A stretch of DNA of 64,000 bases from Rhizophagus irregularis (Eukaryota; Glomeromycota; Glomeromycetes; Glomerales; Glomeraceae). The translations under genes were made by a program, and so were the position numbers. The stretch lies in contig NC_089439.1 of the NCBI RefSeq assembly GCF_026210795.1, forward strand, positions 4,216,001-4,280,000, given 5' to 3'. Shown piece after piece: positions 1-11,413 of this stretch. The notes beneath the pieces were generated by a model, which was given only the letters and a program-made list of their open reading frames with translations, made no database searches and was not told the DNA's origin. Every line of letters begins with the position of its first letter. The stretch's first letter is position 1.

Positions 1-648
1 TGAAAAATTTTTAATTTACGATCATGTGATAAAATTTTGGGATTTTTGATGCCACATAACAACTAAATCTTACGTTTGATTTACGATCACGCACGCCTTT
101 ATTCATCTGAAAAATTTAAAGAGCGTAATTCCAATAAATAAGCTGATTTGGTGAAAATAAAAAGGTTAAGTTAAAATGAATTAAATAATCAAATACTAAA
201 TAGAAAAAATAGAAGAATTTTTAGTTTTAAATTATGTAAAAAGACAGTATATTGTTGATTAAGCTTCAATAAATTATTATAAATTTGAGATTTTTATAAT
301 CTAAGAACATATCAGCTGACTAATTAAAATAAATACGTATAACGAATTTTTGTGATCACATAGAAATACAGTATGTAATATGTAGTAGATCAGTAGAATG
401 TAAGGTATATCAATAGCCATACATATAGGTATATACCTGTGTATAAATTTTATTATATTTACATATAACACATAAATCGTTTGTAAATATTAAATTTTAT
501 TTTATTTCTATCGTAGTACTATGAAAAAAAAATTATATTTTAAATTATCAAAAAATAATTAATGATTCAATAATAAAATAATCGAAATTCATAAAAAAAA
601 AATCTAAATGATTTTCACTGCAACAGGCGGTACGCCACATATGTACTG
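1..648. other. AT-rich non-coding DNA
   Basis: No open frame or recognisable domain. Only AT-rich sequence with poly-A and poly-T runs is visible. Confidence 0.6.
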
Positions 649-883
649 TAACAGCTAACTTTCAAGGGGTAATCTTACCACACCACCTGTCACAATATAA
701 ATAGTACTTTAAACGTGGTACTACAGGTGATATGTAATGCGATGACAAATAGAGATCAGGCTAGTAAAAAAAAAAGTGTTTCGAAGAAACATAATAAAAA
801 ATGTAAACAGGACATCACGAGACGAAGTGATAAAAACATCACAGCAGGGTGGTGTGGTAAGACTTACCCATTCAAGTTACACG
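649..883. repeat. Inverted-repeat (fold-back) element upstream of the kinase
   Basis: A left arm around 657-689 (core CTTACCACACCACC) is matched in reverse complement by a right arm around 844-879 (core GGTGGTGTGGTAAG). Each arm is about 35-40 bases with few mismatches, and about 150 bases lie between them. The layout is that of a MITE or fold-back element ending less than 100 bases before the kinase start codon. No target duplication was identified. Confidence 0.5.
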
Positions 884-969
884 ATTAACCTGATACGGTT
901 ATCTGGATTTTTTTTTTTGTTTAAATATCCGCTTCTAAAGAAATTTGAAGCATTTATAATATATTTATC

Positions 970-3251
970 ATGTCTAGAAATAGAAAAGTTTATGATGCAA
1001 TTAATAGAGCGTATTTGGTTGTAACTTATAGTAAATATGGTGATGATGATATATTCAGTAAATATGAATTTAAAAAACATATAATTAAACGTGATAACTC
1101 GCTTACAGAAGACGAAAAAACAGAAGCAATAAAAATATTAACTAGAAGCTATGATGAAAATAAGATTCTTACTAATGAAGGAATAAAAAGATTTTGTGAA
1201 GGGTGTAGCCAAAAATGTTTGGCTACATCATATTGTGAACATTGTGTTCGAAATTATTTAGAAGCAAAATTTTCAAATTGGACATCAGGAAATAATAATA
1301 TTGATAATATAATAAAAGAATGTCAAAGGAAAACACAAGTACCTAGTAAAATAACAGAATGGATTCCATATGATAAATTAAAAGATATCGATTATTTAAC
1401 GAGAGGTGGATTTTCAGAAATTTTTACAGCAATATGGGTTGATGGACGTTTTATTGAATGGGATTCTGAAAAACAACAATTAAAAAGATCTGGACAACAT
1501 AAAGTAGTACTAAAAAAATTAGAAAATTTTAAAAGTGCAAATCAAAGATGGTTTGAAGAGGTTTGTAATCTAAATTATTTAAAAAGTTAGTAATATTCTT
1601 AAAATTTTAATTGTACTTTCTTTTATAGGCCAAATTACATTTAACTATGAGCAATAAATGGAATATGTTTGTTCAATGTTTTGGTTTAACACAAGATCCA
1701 TCAGATGGAAATTATATGCTTGTAATAAATAAAATGGATATAGATTTAAGAGAATATTTACGACAATATCATATTCGACTTACATGAAAAAAAAAAGTTG
1801 AAATTGTTTTCTATATAATTTCAGCACTCCACAAAATTCATAATTCATAGAGATTTACATTCCGGAAATATATTATATACAACTCGATTTTCTATTTGTG
1901 ATCTTGGATTTAGCGGACCCGCAGATAAACCATTAGGAAGTATATATGGAAATCTTCCTTATATAGCACCTGAGGTTATTGGTGGAAAACAAACTACAAA
2001 AGCATCTGACATTTATAGTGTTGCAATGCTAATGTGGGAAATTTTATCTGGAAGACCACCATTTGTTGAACGTGAACATAATTATTATCTTGCAAAGGAT
2101 ATTATTAATGGTATAAGACCAAAAATTGTACCAGGAACTCCTTTAGAATATGAAGACTTAATGAAGCAATGTTGGGATGCTAATCCATCAAAAAGACCTG
2201 TCAAATATGTGCTTTGGGATAAAATATATAAAATTAATGCATCTTATCAAAATAAATTTGATAAAATGGATGAATCATTAATACAACCAGCAATAAACGA
2301 AATCTAAAAAATTATGTTAGTACAAGTAAAGTTCATCAATTTGAAAATCTTCCTGAACCAAGAAATGCAACAGCAGGTATTATTTTTAGCTTGAAATCAT
2401 TTTATTAAATATTTTAAAAAAAAGTACCAATACTATGCCATATAATTAATGATATCTTATTTTTTTTAAATTAAAAAAAAAAAATAGAAGAATTAGAAGG
2501 TATGAAATATTCATAAATTTTCTTATAATTTATTAAGGTGGTTGATTATTTCTTCTTATAAATTTATAGCATTTCATAGTAAACCATATGATTTTGATAT
2601 TCCTAATAACAGTAAGTATTTATTTAGATTCGTCTTTTTTAAGTTGCATTAACTAATGATTTAATTGATTTGTTGCTTTAGTTGAAGATTTTGGTAAATC
2701 AGTTAATCAAAAGGATAATGTTACTAAAAGTAATTTTATATTTCATTTTTCAATAAAATAACCATATTAATAATAATTTATTGTTTGGTAGCTTTAGATA
2801 ATAGTAAAAAAGACCCATCCAAAGTATTTAATAAACTGCAAATAAGTTCAAAAATTGATAGTAAGTAAAACTAATTATAGTATATTTAATTTTCTATTTT
2901 AAATTTTTTATTAATATTATTAAATAAATCATTTATATTCTTTAAGATGTTCGAAATGATTATTTTAGAGAAGAAATAATACAACGTCAAAAAAAGAATG
3001 TTCATATAAATGGTATGCAAAAATGATTATTTAAATATATATAATATACTTAGTATTTTTTATTAATTCCATTTTATACTAGATGATGATGAAATGCATA
3101 ATAATTCCAATTTTCATTCAGAAGAACAAAATGAATTGGAACTACCTGACGGTAAAAATTTTTTTAAAATGCTTGAATTTTATTTTTAAATTTAGTATTA
3201 TAATCTTTTTTTTGTTTTTTTTTCAATACAGATATTGACAAAGAACAATAA
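970..3251 (+). pseudogene. Broken TKL-type protein kinase, glomeromycete family
   Basis: A Ser/Thr kinase-like gene of the family expanded in arbuscular mycorrhizal fungi. Exon 1 (970-1560) holds the family's cysteine-rich stretch (CEGCSQKCLATSYCEHC), a glycine-rich loop (TRGGFSEIF) and the lysine strand (VVLKKLE). Exon 2 (1629-2376) holds the catalytic loop HRDLHSGN, a DLG in place of DFG, APE, and the C-lobe. The tail then runs through 2488-2499 (12 bases), 2570-2611, 2682-2729, 2792-2860, 2947-3012, 3083-3151 and 3232-3251, all joined in phase 1, to a TAA. Exon 2 is damaged: TGA at 1785-1787 where relatives carry tryptophan, a frame change just before HRDLH (about 1840), and a compensating shift at about 2300 that returns to the frame used by the tail. 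The tail itself is clean. Either a recent pseudogene or assembly errors; I favour pseudogene. It would be about 560-580 residues if whole. Confidence 0.75.
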
Positions 3252-4539
3252 ATTATAATAACAGTATATCTAGAAATTTTTTTCTCATTGCTTGATATGA
3301 AATTATTTAAACACTAAGGATAGAGTATAGTAGATTTCTTTCAAAATTCTTAGTTTGTAATTTAAATAGTTATTTTTATACCATATCTTATCAATAAATT
3401 ATTATATAACTGAAATTTATTAGATTACATGTCATGATTTAAAATTATAAAATGTAAGGTTTCAAAATTTGTGAGGATTAAATAATATTACATTGATTAT
3501 CAAAGCATTACGTTTATTAAATATGATGGTATTTGTACATTTAGTACCTTAAATGATTAAATGCTTTTTTTAACTTAGTAATTATCTTTGATTCTGGCCA
3601 TAATTAATGGCTTCAGTTGGAAATTTAAATGACTTTGGCCAATTATTTGATGAGGGTTTATTTATTATTTTTAGGAATATGAATAAACTGAATATGAGCT
3701 TGCATAACGATTTTTTAATATAAGCTTCGATTATGTATATTTATATTGTCAGCCTTTTGATCAAAGCTTTTCATTTTTTTATGATAATAATTAAAAAAAT
3801 AATAAAGAAAATGAACATACGTAAAAATGATATACCGATTTAAGTTTAATAGTTTAATTTAATACATATCAAATTTAAAGCTGCATTAAGCTAAACTTAA
3901 GCTTATGTTTTTAATTGGATGTGTCTCCTAATAAGCTAGAGCTTTTTCATTAGATATTCGCTAGCAGCCAATATATTAGCTGGACATATTCGAATAAATT
4001 AACATCCCTAATATGAATAATTACGATATTAATATACTTCGATAATTATAATTGATTTATTCGTGAAGAAATCTCTTAATAAACTGCAAATTACTAATAA
4101 AAGTATCAAAGAATTAATTTTAGAAATAAAATTTTCCGAAAAACAGTATTAAAACTTTCATTAAATTTATTTTACGTTTGAATTTATTTATAAAATTATA
4201 AAAAAAGTCAATACTACAGTAGAATCATCAATATTATATAAAGCTTGCTTCAACAAATAGTACTAATACTTTCACACATTTTGATAATATATGAATTTTC
4301 CTGCAGAGAAAATAAATTAAATAGTAAATACATTCATTTACTTAAACAATGATCATGTAACACAATTGCAATAAGGAGTATGAACAAATAAATAAAATTA
4401 TATAAATCCTCAATTTTATAGTCGGCCAATATGATCATATTTTTAGACAGAATTTTCAAGTTTTCAATACGAAGCAAAAGATTAAAAAAAATTTTTAAAT
4501 ATAATACCATTAAACAAAAATAAATTCTTGATTAAAAAA
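3252..4539. other. Intergenic, nothing recognised
   Basis: About 1.3 kb of AT-rich sequence with no supported gene, RNA or clear repeat. Confidence 0.5.
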
Positions 4540-5043
4540 ACTTTTCTCTTCAAATTTCTTTACCATGCTTTAATAATTTAACAATAAACTTTACAAATAA
4601 ATAAAAAATTCATTATCGCAAATACAAGACCTCTACCAGCAATTCAATACCATCAGCCAACATTTAGGAGGTTTTATATATTCATAAACATGATTTAATG
4701 TAATTTCTTGATTTTGTATCTGCGATAATGAAGGTTTAAATAATCCATGATATTTTACAATATTCCCATATTTTTGTATCCATTTAAGATCTGGACTCTA
4801 TACAAAAGAAATTAAAAGAGGAAAATATGTAAGTCAATTAAAATTAAGAATTATGACTATTGTAAATAATAATCATTGACCTCTTCTAACAAAAATGTTC
4901 CAAAAGGTTCCCGTAAAATGGATTTTCAGATGATGGACCAGGAATTTTTCTCAAAGGAGTAATATAAATTGGCCAAATACAGTATATAACCAACACTATA
5001 ATTCCTAACGCGAAAAGCTAATTATAGAAGATAAATCAAGCAT
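4540..5043 (-). pseudogene. 5' remnant of a cytochrome P450 gene
   Basis: The minus strand carries exon 1 (start codon 5043-5041, running down to about 4881) and most of exon 2 (about 4799-4617) of the same P450 type as the copies at 7.2, 11.6 and 15.4 kb. It is closest to the inverted copy at 11.6-13.6 kb. The frame is destroyed by small deletions, for example one T lost from the run after the first ten codons. Exons 3-7 are missing. About 4540-4612 instead resembles DNA downstream of the inverted P450 (around 11160-11205), so the copy looks internally deleted. Homology to the upstream flank of that P450 continues to about 5575. Confidence 0.75.
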
Positions 5044-5575
5044 TTTTTATGACAATTTGGTAGTGAATTTCAGATTTATTGAAATAAATAACGATAAGAA
5101 GTCGGAGACATTTATCACGAGATACTGATTAATCATTTCGGTAGTTATGATGCCGTTTATATTTTAAAATTGCGTATCGTTTTTTTTTAAAAAAAAAAAA
5201 TCAATAACGCATTTTATTACAAATATACTAATTTTAATATATTTTTTTCATTAAATTGTGTATCGTACAATTAATTACACGCCGACAGTTAGTGTTCCAA
5301 TCCGTCAATCCCCATCCTTATCCGCCGTCGTTGGATATGGATCACGGATATCCGAAAATGACGGATGACGGATGACGGATTATCCGCAGATTGTAACACT
5401 ACCGACAGTTTTAATTTTTGACGTTAATGGACAAAAATGATCGACTCTAAAATTTATTTTTCAACACGTTACCTGCAACTCATTTTTTTACAAAAAATTT
5501 TGTTTGTTTCTATCAAATTTCAAAATATGTATACAGATCAATTCAATTATATTAAATTGTAATTTCAAATTTCAG
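5044..5575. repeat. Duplicated P450 upstream flank
   Basis: This DNA matches 13578-13930, the upstream flank of the inverted P450, with small indels and one clean insertion (the element at 5290-5401). It shows that the remnant and its promoter region were copied together. Confidence 0.7.
5290..5401. mobile_element. hAT-type miniature transposon (112 bp)
   Basis: The ends are TAGTGTT and AACACTA, and the inverted similarity continues inward (CAATC/GATTG). The flanks are an 8-base direct repeat, CCGACAGT (5282-5289 and 5402-5409). The interior has a short direct repeat built on ACGGATG. The paralogous flank at 13738-13745 has one copy of the site (TCGACAGT) and no insert, an empty site. Eight-base duplications with TAGTG-like ends are the hAT signature. 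Non-autonomous. Confidence 0.8.
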
Positions 5576-6265
5576 GTAAAATTGCCTGCGATTTTAACGA
5601 AAGTTCAGCTCTCATTTAACTTTTTAAAAAATAAAGCTATTATAACAAAAGCTTTAAACGACATATTATATGATGGTGATCGTTATTTTTTGATTATATA
5701 TTTGAAAATCAAAATTAATCATTAGATAAAAAAGTTAGCATTTTTAATAACAGCAATCTTAAAAATTTTCGCAATTAATTTTGACATTTCATCAGGATTT
5801 AATTGTAGCTATATAGTATCATAATACAATATTTAGAATTAGTCATGACGAACAACATTTGTTATTTGAACTTTTGAGTTGAGATTTAAAGGTAGGATTT
5901 TGACCTTACATAGGACCCTAAAAAATGAATAATTTTCGAAAATTTAATAAAAAAAAAGAGCAAACTAAGTAAGCTGATTTTAAAATATAAAAAAAAATTT
6001 TATTAATTGTCATTTTCTTTTTGAGTATCTACTATCCTTGTTCTAATAATCCCGAATACTGGGTAATTTAAAAATACCAGCATATATCACTATTCGCTAC
6101 AAAATTCTAAATTCCTTTATTGTTATTAAATCTTCCTACTTACGTTTCTCTCCTCCATTCTTTATGCAAGCATATGTATTGGTAGTTTTAACAATCGTTT
6201 TTATTTGTTCTAAAGAAAAAAAGAGACTAAAAATGGAATAGTGTGTTGGTAAATTAAATTGATAT
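5576..6265. other. Intergenic, nothing recognised
   Basis: An open frame of 73 codons near 5504-5725 has low-complexity composition and no start or splice context that I would trust. Nothing else is seen. Confidence 0.4.
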
Positions 6266-6577
6266 TCACGGGATAAATTTATCACAACTGAAATTCATGT
6301 AAAGGTTTAGAGTGTTGTAGAATATTAAAAGAAATTGGAGCCGGAAATTGTGTAATCTCTTCATCCTTATTGCCATGGTCTGTTCCTCTACACTACCGCT
6401 GCCGCTATCACTGCTTCTGCATCTACCTCTAATATTTTCTTCTTCAATTTCTTCAATTTTTTCAATTTCTTTAATATTATTATCATTTATATTGTCCCGT
6501 TCATTATCAATATCAAGTTGGGAAATATTTCTTGAAAATTCAACAATAAATTCATGTTTCTCTTCATTAGTTTCCAT
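6266..6577 (-). CDS. Hypothetical small acidic protein (uncertain)
   Basis: An open frame of 103 codons from ATG at 6577. Residues 1-55 are rich in Glu, Asp, Asn and Ile with a repetitive acidic run (KEIEKIEEIEEEN). A Ser/Gly-rich stretch follows, then a hydrophobic C-terminal segment. No domain is recognised. The opposite strand also has an open frame, which low-complexity sequence favours. The frame could be the first exon of a larger gene, but no clear donor was identified. Low confidence that it is expressed. Confidence 0.25.
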   Translation of the reverse strand: METNEEKHEFIVEFSRNISQLDIDNERDNINDNNIKEIEKIEEIEEENIRGRCRSSDSGSGSVEEQTMAIRMKRLHNFRLQFLLIFYNTLNLYMNFSCDKFIP

Positions 6578-7229
6578 AATAAAAATAAAATAATAAATAA
6601 AACAAAATTTCGGGGTTTTTAAATTCCGAAATGTTTAATGATTAGCCACCAGCCACATACATTTGATGATCATGTTGATCATTACACCTACAAAATTATA
6701 TGACATCATACTGTATAAACGGATTTCTGTATGGCTGCATTAAGATCAGTTATTAATTGTTCGCGTGCGGTCCCTAAAAAATACTTTTTAATGGAGATTT
6801 CCACCAAGAAATTAGCGGAGTTTATCCGCTGAGGCCGTTAATTTTAAAAAGCTTTTTTTTAAAAAAAAAAAAATTTTGCAGACCATTTAAGGGATACGTT
6901 TATTTACGTAAAATACTTTTAGATATTTTTGTGTAACACTAATAGTCATTCAAATAATAGTTACTTTACACTTGATTGGCACGTTCTATGGGTATTTCTG
7001 ACTACCGATGTGCTGATCTTGGCTTTTTGGAGTTCCCGAAAATTCCGAAATCGGGCAATCATATAAATTGCCATCGGTCGATTAACAAATTGTCTTCTTT
7101 TAAAATGGCGCTATTATCTACCGAAACCCGAAACTGAATTAATCGTATATATCTTGCGATAATTTTCTCTTCACGACTTTTGAAAATTTATTCACTCAAT
7201 TTGTTTTAATAAATTTGCAACAAAACAAA

Positions 7230-9276
7230 ATGCTTGATCTGATTTCTTTAGTTGGTTTTTTTATATTAGGAATTATAGGGTGGGCCACTTATAAAATATA
7301 TATTTGGCCAGTTTATATTACACCTTTGAGAAAAATTCCCGGACCACCATCTGAAAGTCTATTTTATGGAAATTTTAAAACAATTATGACAGAAGAGGTT
7401 AATAATATTATTATTAAATCGGTAATCATGATTCTTTTTTTACAATTTTCTTTCTTTTTATATATAGCGTACATGCCTTAAATGGGTACAAAAATACGGG
7501 AATATTATAAAACACCATGAAATATTAAATCAGCCAGCCCTTCTTATCTTGGATACGAAAATAATTCAAGATATTTTATTAAATCATGTTTATGATTTTA
7601 TTAGACCACCTTATATGTTGGCTGATGCTATTGCAATAGCTGGTAGAGGTCTTGTATTTGCAGAAGGTGAAAATCATAAGAGACAAAGAAAAATGATGAA
7701 TCCGGCTTTCATTCATAATAACATCAAAGTAATTATAATTCATTGTAGGTAAATTAATATAAAGTTAATTAAATTAAATTAATATGTTCATTCAATTTTA
7801 GGAAATGGTTCCAACGTTTATTCGAGTAGCTTTTACTTTAAAAAGTTTAATCGAAGATAAAGTGAACTTAGGAGAATCTGAAATTAATCTTACTTCTTAT
7901 CTCTCAAAAGCTACGTTAGACGTGATTGGCTTAGTCGGTGAGAAGATAATAGCTTTTTTTCAAAGTTGATGTTTTCACATTATTAATAAGAAATTTTTTT
8001 TCTTTAGGATTTAATTACGATTTTAATTCATTAACGTCTTCAAATGAATTAGCAGAAGCTTATGAATCTCTCACGAATGCTCCAAATTCTGCTCTACGCA
8101 TTGGCATTAATTATTTTTCAAGTTTTATTCCATCTATAAGAGAAATTCCAATCGATATAAATAAGCAATTTAAAAATGGTTGTGCAGTTATTGACCGCGT
8201 ATCAAAGAAATTGGTTGAAGAAAAATATAAAGCGGCAGAAAGTGGTGAATTGAAAGGAAAAGATCTCTTATCTCTTTTAATTAACATCAATAAGACATTA
8301 CCTATTGAAGAGAAAATGACTGACAACGAGTTAAAATATCAGGTAAAATAAGAGAAGAATTTGTAATTTGTCGTCATAGTGCCATGGATCTAATAATATA
8401 ATGTGACAAATCTTATATATCAGCGTTATGGCTCCCACATAATAATTTTTTCTTGTTAATATTATTGCTTATTCATTGTATTTATTATCCTAATCAATTT
8501 TTTTGAATATTAGATTATGACATTTTTATTAGCAGGACATGAAACTACAAGTATAACAATTAGTTGGGCTTTATATTACCTTTCAAAATATCCACATATG
8601 CAAGACTTATTGCGTGAAGAAGTAGTTAAAGCTTTTCCCGATAAATCAAAATTCAATCCCACATTTGATGAAATTAATTCTTTGGAATATTTAAATTGCG
8701 TAGTTAAAGAAACTTTAAGATTAAATCCTCCAGGTATACATTTAAATTTTTATTTCTTTCTTTTATATATATCATCTTATTAACCATGTAATTCTACTAA
8801 AGTTCTTGTTACTAGTCGACTTAGTACTAAAGATGAAGTTTTTGGAGGATACCACGTTCCAAAAGTATATTTACCGTTTTATATTTTTTTTGTCAAAAAT
8901 TTAAAATTATTATTAATTTGATCTTTTTTTTTATTATTTTAAAAAATAGAATACTGTAATTATGATTCCATTTTCAATACTTCATCGACTGCCTGAAATT
9001 TGGGGCCCAACAGCTGCTGAATTTGATCCAAAAAGATGGTTGGATCCTTCCTTAATTAAGAACGTAACCAATTTTAACTATTTGCCTTTCCTTGCTGGTA
9101 CAAGAGCTTGTATAGGCAATAAAGTAGCCTTGACTGAATTTAAAATATTATTGAGTATGTTAATTAGGAATTTTGTTTTTAAACCAATTGAAGGATTTAA
9201 CATTAAAAGAAGATTTATTCCTTTGGATAAACCTGATCCATACCTTGGATTATCTGTTTCTAAAGTTGAAAATTAA
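7230..9276 (+). CDS. Cytochrome P450 monooxygenase (copy A, intact)
   Basis: A heme-thiolate monooxygenase, probably ER-anchored; substrate unknown. Seven exons: 7230-7397, 7468-7728, 7802-7937, 8008-8342, 8514-8733, 8803-8864, 8950-9276. They join in frame to about 502 residues, the normal P450 length. Visible features: an N-terminal hydrophobic anchor (about residues 3-30), the proline-rich hinge KIPGPP (35-40), I-helix AGHETT (307-312), K-helix ETLR (366-369), FDPKRW before the heme loop, and the heme loop FLAGTRACIG with ligand Cys448. The start chosen is ATG 7230. An upstream in-frame TTG is not needed. It and copy C have the same exon lengths and phases. No CYP family is assigned. No lesion seen. 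Confidence 0.93.
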
Positions 9277-9632
9277 CAAAGTTATCATATTTATAATTAT
9301 AGTTTATAATTTATAATTTATAATTTATATATTGTTTGATTCTTCATCTGCTTTTATTTTTTTGTTGTTTCAGAGTTTTATATTAGTTAGTTTGACATTT
9401 AGAATGTCATAAGTTATTTATTTTATAATAAATATAATAACTATCATATAATCATAACTATAATTTTGTTTCACTGTCTTTCACATCATGGATATGTTTT
9501 ACTCATCATTGTTGGTAAAATCATCCAATAGATGTTGAATATCAATATTAGTTGCTTCTTTTGAACTACAATCCCAGATTACATGTAGTGCAGTGGGACC
9601 GAGGTCAGCTATTTCTTGATCCAGTGATCATA
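9277..9632. other. P450 3' flank
   Basis: Shared with 17311-17628 downstream of copy C. It holds AATAAATATAATAA-like A-rich stretches that could serve for polyadenylation. No gene. Confidence 0.5.
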
Positions 9633-9941
9633 CTTTACAGAAACTTCAAGATCGTAGCGATGGCTTAATTGCGTTATAAATACATAGTGACCACATTATG
9701 TCCAGTAAATATTTTTTGTATAAATTTATACCAAACGGGTTCATTGGCTCAAAATTAGCTCAAATTTATGCAAAAAATAATCCAAATTTAAGCCAACCTA
9801 GAGCCAATTATATATGGATGAGCCCATTTGGTACAAATTCATACAAAAACTATTTACTGGGATGTAATCGTAAAGAAATTACATATATGCAGTTAGTACT
9901 GCGCATTAAGCCATCGTTACGATCTTGAAGTTTCTGTAAAG
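9633..9941. mobile_element. TA-flanked fold-back miniature transposon (309 bp)
   Basis: The ends are exact inverted repeats starting CTTTACAGAAACTTCAAGAT, with about 36 bases and one mismatch, and most of the remainder also folds back (for example the CCAGTAAATA and TATTTACTGG arms). TA lies on each side (9631-9632 and 9942-9943). The paralogous position at 17629-17630 has a single TA and no insert, so insertion came after the duplication. The TA duplication suggests a Tc1/mariner or Stowaway-like origin. A 76-codon open frame inside is incidental. Confidence 0.85.
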
Positions 9942-9951
9942 TAGAAAGATG

Positions 9952-10108
9952 TCCAATATTCCATCTTTTTCCGTTAAAGGCTCATGTTTGCGGAATTAAT
10001 AACTTTATATCACGGAATTTATCAAATCACTTACATTTTCCGTGAATGATCGTAAAAGGCTCATTTTACGGGGTCTTTACAGAAATAACGGATAAAATTT
10101 TTATAGGG
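9952..10108. mobile_element. CCCTATAAAA-family MITE, 5' truncated copy
   Basis: It matches the element at 17639-17822 in the duplicate but lacks the first 30 or so bases. It keeps the right end TTTTTATAGGG and internal blocks such as CCGTTAAAGGCTCAT and CACGGAAT. It sits at the same site as the copy in the duplicate, so this insertion is older than the duplication. Confidence 0.65.
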
Positions 10109-10474
10109 ATGAATACAGCTTGTTAGAATCGTCTCGCCCAAACAAATCAAAAATCGAATGGTGGTGGTTTTATCATTCTATGATCAGTTGGTGCTAAGTA
10201 CGCCAAAATCCAGTTGCTAGCCATGTATAGAATGATAATGAAAGATTTAATTTTTATATAATTGATCTTTTAAAGTCTACTGTAAAAGACTGACTGTCTT
10301 AGCTGATCTTCAAAAAGAATATTTAAGGCCATAAGAGTTTGTAGCCTTTTTGGTCTGATATTTTCAGTCTTAAGAAAGAACAGGTTAACACCTTTAGTAG
10401 TGATTAAACCAATCTTGAGAAATCAAAGAAAATTTGAGAACAATCCTAAATTTTCATTTCTAAGATTTCGGAAA

Positions 10475-11035
10475 ACCCAGAATTTTCCTGGATAACTAGT
10501 ACGTAGAGAAATGTCGATTATTAGCGATTACCAGAGGAAATCTTGGGAAATTTTCAGTGAAAATATTGTAGTGTTACACAAAGTTTTAAAATTTATTTAT
10601 AATGAAACTACCCTAAAAATTGATGAAATAACCAAAATTTTTTCCAGAAATTGCCCATTTTCTATATAATAGTACAATAGGACCCCGAGTTATACATAAA
10701 AGGTAGGGTAAGGGTTTGCGTAGAATTGACCAAAATAATCATGTAGATCTTTCCTTTTATAGATAATTCCGGCCGGAATTTGTTTCCTTTTTTAGACGCT
10801 GACTGGCATTATCATAATTCCGGCCCTGAAAAAATGCATAAAGCTACTAATAAATTTTTTTGCACCTACTCTATACTGTATATATAGCCCGGGGTCCTAG
10901 TACAATAAAATTAACGGTAATCGCAAATTTTGGAAATCGATTATTTTAGGGGTTGTTGTGTAGGGATCGCACTAATTTGAAAAAGGCGATAAAAATATAT
11001 ATAGTTATATAGTTCCTTTTAAAAAATAATACGTA
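10475..11035. other. Extra DNA in copy A, mostly unexplained
   Basis: Absent from the corresponding place in copy C (around 18225-18300). Apart from the element at 10680-10897, no gene or family is recognised in it. Confidence 0.5.
10680..10897. mobile_element. Mutator-like MITE with 10-bp target duplication (218 bp)
   Basis: The ends are GGACCCCG and CGGGGTCC. They are flanked by a perfect 10-base repeat, TAGTACAATA (10670-10679 and 10898-10907). The interior is shared with 11222-11413 (for example CCAAAATAATCATGT and CCCTGAAAAAATGC). Nine- to eleven-base duplications point to the Mutator superfamily. Non-coding. Confidence 0.8.
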
Positions 11036-11221
11036 AAATCACTCCACACTTTTTAGGCCATTCATGCCCAGCTATATAGTAATTAATATATAAATAAAAG
11101 CCTTTATTTTAATAATTAGATAAATCGACAGACATAATTCTAGTAATTCACAATTATCATAATAATTTACTAATAAAATTTATAAATAAATAAAGAATTC
11201 ATTTAAAAAAGATTCTTAACA

Positions 11222-11413
11222 GGACCCCGAAAAATACTATGCGTAGATTAGGCCAAAATAATCATGTGATCATTCCATTTTCGATAATGTTGGCCAGAAT
11301 TTTATTTTCTGTTTTAGTAACTGACTGACACAATCATAATTCCGACCCTGAAAAAATGCCAATTGTAAACTTTTTTGGCCGAACCTTACCAATTTTAATA
11401 TTTTTCGGGATCC
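11222..11413. mobile_element. Mutator-like MITE, second copy (192 bp)
   Basis: The same family as 10680-10897: ends GGACCCCG and CGGGATCC, and the same internal blocks in the same order. The flanks are TTCTTAACA (11213-11221) and TTCTTAACT (11414-11422), a 9-base duplication with one mismatch. It lies about 200 bases beyond the stop codon of the inverted P450. Confidence 0.75.

Larger units (their letters stand above)
6895..11155 (+). repeat. Segmental duplication, copy A (P450 plus flanks)
   Basis: Upstream flank, whole P450 gene and downstream flank match 14862-18415 in the same orientation. The match starts near the ACGTTTATTT shared by both copies and ends near the shared ATAAATCGACAGA. 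Copy A is longer because of extra insertions: a TA-flanked element at 9633-9941 and about 560 bases at roughly 10475-11035 that include the element at 10680-10897. Confidence 0.75.

Noticed and set aside
970-2307. Programmed frameshifting in the kinase gene
   Set aside because: The gene also has a TGA at a conserved Trp position and the shift sites show no slippery sequence or pseudoknot, so decay or sequence error is simpler.
9698-9928. A 76-codon open frame as a gene
   Set aside because: It is entirely inside a palindromic MITE and is explained by that structure.
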